Below the pieces are notes generated by a model. It was not told where the DNA came from, did not search any database, and was given only the letters and a program-made list of their open reading frames with translations. Both the position numbers and the translations under genes were made by a program. From Candidatus Bathyarchaeota archaeon (GTDB lineage Archaea; Thermoproteota; Bathyarchaeia; TCS64): a stretch of 5,487 bases of DNA. Of the stretch, positions 1 through 4,165 are shown piece by piece. The stretch lies in contig DAOVCM010000077.1 in assembly GCA_030670015.1 (NCBI GenBank), positions 1 through 5,487 of the forward strand, read 5' to 3'. The stretch's first letter is position 1; each line of letters starts with the position of its first letter.

Positions 1-74
1 ATGTGGACAGCCCGTACATCACGGAGATCAAGATCTGTGATCAAAGCTTGCTGGGACACATAATCGTAAATTAA
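1..74 (+). CDS. C-terminal fragment of an unidentified protein (5' end outside window)
   Basis: Reading from base 3 gives an open frame of 23 codons ending in TAA at 72-74. The peptide starts VDSPYITEIKICDQSLLG and ends HIIVN. The first dozen codons nearly all end in G or C, which fits real coding sequence, and the other two plus frames also reach stops early. I do not recognise the family, and 23 residues are too few for a domain call. It would be the upstream neighbour, on the same strand as the glycosylase gene that begins 167 bases later. It could still be chance open sequence, because only a short tail is visible. Confidence 0.4.
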   Translation, partial: VDSPYITEIKICDQSLLGHIIVN

Positions 75-80
75 CTAACA

Positions 81-106
81 GGTAGACCTACCAGACCTTT
101 TGTCTG
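81..106. repeat. Two abutting short inverted repeats after the left-edge stop codon
   Basis: GGTAG-AC-CTACC (81-92) is followed directly by CAGAC-CTTTT-GTCTG (92-106); each has perfect 5-bp arms. They lie 7 bases past the TAA at 72-74, so they could help end or protect the upstream transcript. No T-run follows the second stem, so I do not call it a terminator. Short arms like these also arise by chance. Confidence 0.3.
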
Positions 107-159
107 CGGAAATAATCAACCTTTAATCCGAGGACCAACAATGGTACTTAATCTGCCGC

Positions 160-174
160 TGGAAAATTTTTCCA
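160..174. repeat. 15-bp perfect palindrome upstream of the glycosylase gene
   Basis: TGGAAAA-T-TTTTCCA has 7-bp arms around a single central T. It ends 67 bases before the glycosylase ATG at 242, in the gap between two plus-strand genes. The symmetry and size fit a binding site for a dimeric regulator, and its position just upstream of a possible TATA element (202-207) would suit such a role. The dyad is seen directly; the operator role is inference. Its A/T-rich arms make chance occurrence more likely than for a mixed sequence. Confidence 0.4.
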
Positions 175-201
175 AACATCTTCCTTCTCCAATATGAAAA
201 C

Positions 202-207
202 AAATAT
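202..207 (+). promoter_or_regulatory. Possible TATA-like element for the glycosylase gene
   Basis: AAATAT sits 35-40 bases before the ATG at 242. An archaeal TATA box here would place transcription start near 230, leaving a leader of about 12 bases that includes part of the AAGGA at 228-232, a weak ribosome-binding match. Other A/T-rich words nearby, such as AATATG at 191-196, could serve as well, so this is a weak call. Confidence 0.22.
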
Positions 208-241
208 CCCATAAACATGGATACACCAAGGATACTGATAG

Positions 242-898
242 ATGTTTAAACTGTTCGATGTCTACAGCAGGCTACTTGCCTACCATGGTCCCCAGGGATG
301 GTGGCCCGCCGAGACAGCCTTTGAGATACTTGTTGGAGCCCTCCTAACCCAGCGTACAACCTGGAAAAATGCAGCCCGGGGCATTGATAACCTGCGGGAG
401 AAAAACCTCCTAAACCCAGTAAATCTGGCACTAGCCTCAGAAGTAGAGATAGCTGATTGTGTCAGGTGCACAGGGTTCTTCAGGAAAAAAGCCGAGAGGC
501 TTGTGGGCATCGCCAAGATACTTGTACAGCAGTACGGAGGGAGTCTGCAACACATGCTTAAGGAGTCTACAACCGAGGAACTCCGAGAACGCCTCACCTC
601 ATGGAAGGGCATTGGCCCAGAGACAGCCGACTCGATCCTTCTCTACGCCGGAGATCTCCTCGTCTTCCCAATAGACCAGTACACCAAACGCTTGGTTAAC
701 AGGCTGGAATTGAATAGCGGAGACTATCAGGGACTTCAGGCACGTTTTATGTCACAGCTTCCGGATGACCTAACAGTCTACAAGGAGTTCCACGCCCTCA
801 TCGACAAACATGCGAAGACCTTCTGCCGGAAAAAACCGATCTGCAACCAATGCCCCCTCCGAGAAATCTGCAAGTACCCCGTTCGAACAACATCCTAA
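242..898 (+). CDS. Endonuclease III-like HhH-GPD DNA glycosylase with [4Fe-4S] cluster, MagIII-like
   Basis: A 218-residue cytosolic base-excision repair protein, complete and of normal family length. The N-terminal segment has the WWPAETAFEILVGALLTQ block (residues 20-37) typical of the subgroup that includes Helicobacter 3-methyladenine glycosylase MagIII. The helix-hairpin-helix lies at about 118-129 (LTSWKGIGPETA), followed by the conserved catalytic Asp at 145 (PIDQYTKRL). Four cysteines, C195, C201, C204 and C210 (spacing 5-2-5), form the iron-sulfur loop; the first gap is one shorter than in E. coli Nth. At the position of the Nth catalytic lysine there is Glu127, so it is probably a monofunctional glycosylase without strong lyase activity. 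Alkylated purines are the likely substrate by family, but this is inferred. ATG 242 is preceded by a weak AAGGA (228-232). The stop overlaps the stop of the convergent antiporter gene. Family call is firm, substrate uncertain. Confidence 0.93.
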   Translation: MFKLFDVYSRLLAYHGPQGWWPAETAFEILVGALLTQRTTWKNAARGIDNLREKNLLNPVNLALASEVEIADCVRCTGFFRKKAERLVGIAKILVQQYGGSLQHMLKESTTEELRERLTSWKGIGPETADSILLYAGDLLVFPIDQYTKRLVNRLELNSGDYQGLQARFMSQLPDDLTVYKEFHALIDKHAKTFCRKKPICNQCPLREICKYPVRTTS

Positions 899-2133
899 AG
901 ATCAGTATCCTCCTCATCGGGGGCGACGGTTACACGGCTAGCAGAGAGTCCAAGCCGCCGCGCGACTTTGGACATTGATAGCCCTTGCAGTAGGTTTGTG
1001 GTGAGGACTACGCCGAATGTCAGGGCGGTCATGCCTTCAATGTGGGGGAGGGGGAGACTGCTAACACCGAGCACGAGGACGACAGAGACGGCGCCCCTGA
1101 GCCCTGACCAGAAAATTCCTAGTCTCCAGTTTCTAGGGATCCGCTTTCCGCTGAGGGCCTCTAAAACCTCGGCGATACCGACTACCATCAAGAATCTGGC
1201 AAGGAGGATGAAGATCGTGAGGGCGACTACCGGTCCGATGTACTTCACAAGCACAGTTGGGTCGAGGTTCATACCGACGAAGATAAAGGCGATGCTGGAG
1301 GCGGTGAAGCCTACGAACTCCCATATTACGTTCAGCATCTCCATGGATTCAGCACCCAACCCTCCATAGTTACGGCATCGGTAGTTGATGATTAGTCCGG
1401 CGAGTACCGTGGCGATGACTCCACTTGCGCCCAGTTCCTCGGCGAGTCTGTAAGTGCCGAAAGCTGTGATGAAGGAGAGGAGGACCTCGGTGAACTTGTC
1501 CTCAATCCAGCTGAACAGTATATGAGCAATGTATCCACCTACGACGCCCAGGAGTATGCCTCCGACAACTTTAACAAGGCTGATCTTAGCGACATCGATG
1601 ATGGTAAGTGAGGCTGGTGCAACGACGGAAACTAGTATGGAGAAAATAACTATCGCGACGCCGTCGTTGAAGAGAGATTCCCCCGCTACGAGAAGCTGGA
1701 ACCTCTTGATGACGCCAAGGCTTTTGAAGGTCCCGATGACGGCGACAGGGTCAGTTGGAGCTATGATGATGCCCAGCAGGAAAGCCTCGATGACGTTGAA
1801 TCCGGCGAGGAAGTAGGCAAATAGTGCGACAGCCACGGTCATGATGAGGGTGCCAGCCACGGCATAGCTTAATATGGTGTCTGAGTCGTCGATGAGGCCG
1901 TCGATGTCTAGGTGAAGTGTCTCTTGGAAGAGGATGGGTGGTAGTAGCAGGGAGAGGAAGATCTCGGGTCCGAGGTTGAGGAGGGTGAAACGGGGAGTGA
2001 GAGTCGCTAAGAGACCAGCGAGGATTAGGGCGATAGTAGAAGGGAAACGGAATCGCCTTGCAACCAGGGTTATGATGGTGACAATAATAAGAATGTTGAA
2101 GAAGGCATCAAACTGGCTGAAGGCGTTAAACAT
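895..2133 (-). CDS. nhaP: CPA1-family Na+/H+ antiporter, NhaP type
   Basis: A 412-residue integral membrane protein with about 12-13 hydrophobic segments, close in length to characterised archaeal NhaP proteins. It should exchange sodium (or another monovalent cation) for protons across the cytoplasmic membrane. The first signature is APTDPVAV at 125-132 (T127, D128). The second is GESLFNDG at 151-158, with Glu152 and the Asn156-Asp157 pair that marks electroneutral CPA1 exchangers; Asp157 is the expected ion-binding carboxylate. FWSGLRGAVS (341-350) supplies the conserved Arg346. The tail is short and acidic (PDEEDTDL), with no RCK/TrkA-C or cyclic-nucleotide regulatory domain. The ATG at 2133 follows a good purine-rich site (2137-2145) and a TATA-like box (2172-2177), so it probably has its own promoter. 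Its stop overlaps that of the convergent glycosylase gene by 4 bases. Whether Na+, K+ or Li+ is preferred cannot be read from sequence. Confidence 0.95.
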   Translation of the reverse strand: MFNAFSQFDAFFNILIIVTIITLVARRFRFPSTIALILAGLLATLTPRFTLLNLGPEIFLSLLLPPILFQETLHLDIDGLIDDSDTILSYAVAGTLIMTVAVALFAYFLAGFNVIEAFLLGIIIAPTDPVAVIGTFKSLGVIKRFQLLVAGESLFNDGVAIVIFSILVSVVAPASLTIIDVAKISLVKVVGGILLGVVGGYIAHILFSWIEDKFTEVLLSFITAFGTYRLAEELGASGVIATVLAGLIINYRCRNYGGLGAESMEMLNVIWEFVGFTASSIAFIFVGMNLDPTVLVKYIGPVVALTIFILLARFLMVVGIAEVLEALSGKRIPRNWRLGIFWSGLRGAVSVVLVLGVSSLPLPHIEGMTALTFGVVLTTNLLQGLSMSKVARRLGLSASRVTVAPDEEDTDL

Positions 2134-2136
2134 TTA

Positions 2137-2145
2137 CCTTTCCTT
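2137..2145 (-). promoter_or_regulatory. Ribosome binding site of the nhaP-type gene
   Basis: On the minus strand, AAGGAAAGG precedes the ATG at 2133 by 3 bases (GTAA-type spacer region included in AAGGTAAATG). It is a purine-rich Shine-Dalgarno-like site and supports this start over any internal Met. Confidence 0.6.
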
Positions 2146-2171
2146 TCTTACCTGATTTCCAGTCCTTTGGC

Positions 2172-2177
2172 TTTAAA
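2172..2177 (-). promoter_or_regulatory. TATA-like box of the nhaP-type gene
   Basis: On the minus strand, TTTAAA is preceded by the purine-rich AATAAAG, which resembles a BRE. It lies about 40 bases upstream of the ATG at 2133. With the usual archaeal spacing of about 26 bases, transcription would start near 2148, giving a leader of some 15 bases that just contains the ribosome binding site. The consistent geometry makes this the best promoter candidate in the window, but there is no experimental support. Confidence 0.45.
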
Positions 2178-2192
2178 CTTTATTGAGCGAAC

Positions 2193-2221
2193 GCACTATT
2201 AAGTGCTGATCCGTGCATCAG
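2193..2221. repeat. Two adjoining inverted repeats upstream of the nhaP promoter
   Basis: GCACT-ATTA-AGTGC (2193-2206) and CTGAT-CCGTGC-ATCAG (2206-2221) each have perfect 5-bp arms and share base 2206. The pair lies 16-49 bases upstream of the TATA-like box on the nhaP side, where archaeal activators often bind. A partial copy of the second element, TGATCCG, recurs at 2243-2249. The sequences are seen directly; an operator role is inference. Confidence 0.4.
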
Positions 2222-2319
2222 ATAGAAAACACACATCCTTCATGATCCGCGAACTTCATTAAAAGGAGCGACATATATGAAAACGGATTTCTTGAGAGAT
2301 TTTTCAGCCCTGTTAACAT

Positions 2320-2348
2320 AGATACGTTAGTGTATCTCAAATTTTTTT
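2320..2348 (+). terminator. Hairpin followed by T-run (terminator-like, plus strand)
   Basis: AGATAC-GTTAGT-GTATCT (2320-2337) has a perfect 6-bp stem. After CAAA comes a run of seven T (2342-2348). The layout resembles an intrinsic terminator read on the plus strand, although the stem is A/T-rich and weak. No established plus-strand gene lies directly upstream, only a possible 14-codon frame (2277-2321) behind a good ribosome binding site. It could instead be a chance feature of an A/T-rich gap. Confidence 0.3.
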
Positions 2349-2372
2349 CCTTTGAAACCAAAAGGGAGTCCA

Positions 2373-2390
2373 TACCTTAATGAAAAGGTA
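2373..2390 (-). terminator. Inverted repeat 3' of the permease gene, possible transcript end
   Basis: TACCTT-AATGAA-AAGGTA has perfect 6-bp arms and lies 34 bases beyond the permease stop codon (2424-2426) on the minus strand. In that direction it is preceded by GTTTTATTG and followed by CCCTTTTGG, both T-rich, which would suit archaeal termination at oligo-U tracts. This is the expected place for the permease transcript to end, but there is no long T-run, so the call is tentative. Confidence 0.3.
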
Positions 2391-2423
2391 CAATAAAACT
2401 TCCATGGACAGAACAGTTTGAAA

Positions 2424-3722
2424 CTAAAGTAGGCCATATCTGAGCCAAAGATACAGCATGGAAATGATAAAGTGCACTATCGTCATCCCCACGCCGATCC
2501 TCAACACCCTACCGAAAGAAATGGGATAACCCTCTTGCTCGGAGACCCCCAAGGCGATGATGGTGCTGGGCGACCCTATGGGAGTCATGTTGCCGCCGAG
2601 GTTCGTGCCTATTACCAGCCCCCACCAAAGGGTGGCCCATGACTCATCGACGACTAAATCCCTCACTATGGGGGCAAGGGATGTTGAGAGAGGTATGTTT
2701 TCGATGACCGAGGAGGCGATGCCCGAGAGCCACATGACGGAGATGGAGGCATTTATTGGCGTTTTCCCTAGGAGATTAGATAGCCCATAGGAAAACATAT
2801 CGATGATCCCTATCTTCCCCAGCCCATTGATCATGATGAACAAGCCAGCCAGGAAGAGGATAGTGGACCAATCGATCTCCCTCAGGATGCTGGTCGGCTC
2901 TCTACTTTGAATCATCATCATGAGGAAGCCCCCAGCGAGGGCAACGACTGCCGGAGTCAGGTTTAGGCTATCGTAGGTTATGAAGCCAGCGATGGTCCCG
3001 ACCATGACTATGGCAGCCATTATCATTCCTCTGTTCATATGGGGGGCCTGTAAGCCGCTGACCTCGATGGCCCGCTTCATCCATTCGTCGAACTCCAGCT
3101 CCCTGAACTCGGCCTCAGGTTCAGGGGTGATGTCCTTCTTGAACAACCTGACGAAGATGACCAGCGTGACGGCGAAAAGGATCACCCCAAGGGGCAGCAT
3201 GTTCACGACGAAGGACATAAAGGAGAGGCCAGCCTCGAGGCCGATGATGATGTTGGGTATGGACGCTGTCCACAGGGTCATCCCCCCGACGTTGGTCACG
3301 ATCGCCTGGAAGATGAGCAGCGTCTGGGGCCTTATCTTGAGGCTTCTCGCCATGATGATGGTTATACTTGCCATCACAAGCATGGCCACGATGCTGTTAA
3401 CGAAGATGGCGAGGATTACCGTAGTCATCAACAGAATGACCGCGAAGGCAGTGGGACTCCTTGAACTCTTCATGATCCTGACCGCCAGCAGCTGGAAGAG
3501 GCCGGATCTCTCAGTGCCCTTAGCGAGGAGGAACAGGCCGAGGATCACGGCGAGAATTTCAATGTCGATGAAGTAAAGCAGCTCGTCAGGGCTAACGGCG
3601 CCTAGGAACACCATTGCGAAAGCGCCTATGAGAGCTGCATGGGTCCTGTGAATGGCTTCCACTGCTATGAGGATGAAGACGAAGATGAACACCAGGACTG
3701 CGAGAGCCTGGACGGTGATCAT
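2424..3722 (-). CDS. ArsB/NhaD-like permease (ion transporter superfamily, SLC13-type)
   Basis: A 432-residue membrane protein with about 11-12 hydrophobic segments in two halves, joined by a charged cytosolic-type loop at about 194-229 (KKDITPEPEAEFRELEFDEW). It matches the ion-transporter superfamily that includes ArsB arsenite pumps, NhaD Na+/H+ antiporters and SLC13 carriers. The internal repeat is visible: TNVGGMTLWTASIPNIII (143-160) in the first half matches TNLGGNMTPIGSPSTII (373-389) in the second. DWSTILFLAGLFIM (284-297) is another family block. Two motif positions are unusual: where relatives often have Asp-Asn there is Asn109-Ser110 in the first half and Glu341-Asn342 (SSVIENIPLSTSL) in the second. 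The ATG at 3722 overlaps the TGA of the coiled-coil gene as ATGA, and no strong ribosome site precedes it, so it is probably translated by coupling. The substrate (Na+/H+, arsenite or an organic anion) cannot be decided; no ars regulator or ATPase is nearby. Confidence 0.88.
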   Translation of the reverse strand: MITVQALAVLVFIFVFILIAVEAIHRTHAALIGAFAMVFLGAVSPDELLYFIDIEILAVILGLFLLAKGTERSGLFQLLAVRIMKSSRSPTAFAVILLMTTVILAIFVNSIVAMLVMASITIIMARSLKIRPQTLLIFQAIVTNVGGMTLWTASIPNIIIGLEAGLSFMSFVVNMLPLGVILFAVTLVIFVRLFKKDITPEPEAEFRELEFDEWMKRAIEVSGLQAPHMNRGMIMAAIVMVGTIAGFITYDSLNLTPAVVALAGGFLMMMIQSREPTSILREIDWSTILFLAGLFIMINGLGKIGIIDMFSYGLSNLLGKTPINASISVMWLSGIASSVIENIPLSTSLAPIVRDLVVDESWATLWWGLVIGTNLGGNMTPIGSPSTIIALGVSEQEGYPISFGRVLRIGVGMTIVHFIISMLYLWLRYGLL

Positions 3723-4033
3723 ATCTCAGCTTTCTCGGTTGACTCTTCATGTTCAGGGTGTAACGTACCCGTGAGTCTCTTGTACTCAGATAGCATCTGG
3801 TCTAAGGTGTACTTCCTCAGTTTTACTAAGAGGCCCCATCTGTTGCTCGAATCATCCTCAATCTTCTTGATCCGTGAGCTGAGGTCCTCAATTACAGTCT
3901 TGATCTCCTCTAACTGGCTCTTGACAACCTCGTTTTCCTTGTCAAAGTCCCTATGTAACTGTTTTTCTATCCTATCCAACAGCGTCTCCAGTTCTTCCTT
4001 CGCAATCGCCCTAATCTGCTCTTCAATATCCAT
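3719..4033 (-). CDS. Small coiled-coil protein, translationally coupled to the permease
   Basis: A 104-residue, highly charged soluble protein with no signal peptide or membrane segment. Residues 3-60 look like one long helix; V37, L41, I44, I48, L51, I55 and I58 give an unbroken 4-3 heptad pattern, so a parallel or antiparallel coiled coil is very likely. A second amphipathic segment (about 65-88, NRWGLLVKLRKYTLDQML then SEYKRL) is followed by a polar, mostly acidic tail. I do not recognise a named family. The ATG at 4033 is the first possible start after an in-frame TGA; the ribosome site is weak. Its TGA overlaps the permease ATG by 4 bases, which makes a shared transcript and matched expression likely. 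A role as a cytosolic regulator or scaffold of the permease is inference from context only. The heptads and the coupled position make a chance open frame unlikely. Confidence 0.8.
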   Translation of the reverse strand: MDIEEQIRAIAKEELETLLDRIEKQLHRDFDKENEVVKSQLEEIKTVIEDLSSRIKKIEDDSSNRWGLLVKLRKYTLDQMLSEYKRLTGTLHPEHEESTEKAEI

Positions 4034-4050
4034 ATCGCTCTTTCAATCCC

Positions 4051-4056
4051 TTATAC
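4051..4056 (-). promoter_or_regulatory. Possible TATA-like element before the coiled-coil gene
   Basis: On the minus strand, GTATAA (within TTGAGTATAAGG) lies about 20 bases before the ATG at 4033, a spacing that would give a nearly leaderless mRNA. A second A/T-rich word, CATATTTT (minus strand, 4126-4119), is the alternative and would leave a leader of roughly 60 bases. The rest of the 132-base gap 4034-4165 holds no gene that I can see. Either element would let the coiled-coil/permease pair be expressed apart from the phosphodiesterase. Confidence 0.22.
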
Positions 4057-4165
4057 TCAATCAAAAGATTTTCTATTCGTTCATCCACATTTCTATGAAT
4101 TAGGATGTTCCACATCGGAAAATATGCTGATTACTTTGAAAACTAGCTGACTTTCTAGTCACACA

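Noticed and set aside
217..249. Ten-codon frame starting MDTPRILIDV that overlaps the glycosylase start
   Set aside because: No good ribosome site precedes it, and it is too short to distinguish from chance; an upstream-ORF role is not supported.
280..612. Minus-strand open frame of 110 codons within the glycosylase gene
   Set aside because: The plus-strand frame encodes an intact HhH-GPD enzyme; the antisense product has no motif and no supporting ribosome site.
2134..2423. Possible riboswitch, tRNA, small structured RNA or CRISPR array in the largest gap
   Set aside because: Only short, weak stems are present; no tRNA cloverleaf, no regularly spaced repeats and no known riboswitch core could be recognised by eye.
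2980..3576. Plus-strand open frame of 198 codons
   Set aside because: It lies wholly antisense to the permease gene, whose protein has clear family motifs; the plus-strand translation is Met-rich and low in pattern, as expected for the shadow of a hydrophobic coding frame.
2424..3722. Reading the permease as a dedicated arsenite-resistance gene (arsB)
   Set aside because: No arsR, arsA, arsC or arsM is in the window and the family motifs do not separate arsenite from sodium or anion carriers, so a specific symbol is not justified.
3639..4103. Plus-strand open frame of 154 codons
   Set aside because: Antisense to the coiled-coil gene and the permease start. It is rich in Ser, Leu and Cys, the typical mirror of a Glu/Lys-rich coiled coil, and has no recognisable domain.
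4142..4160. Short inverted repeats ACTAG...CTAGT and GACT-TTCT-AGTC just after the phosphodiesterase stop
   Set aside because: Arms of 4-5 bases with only a four-T stretch downstream on the minus strand; too weak to call a terminator.
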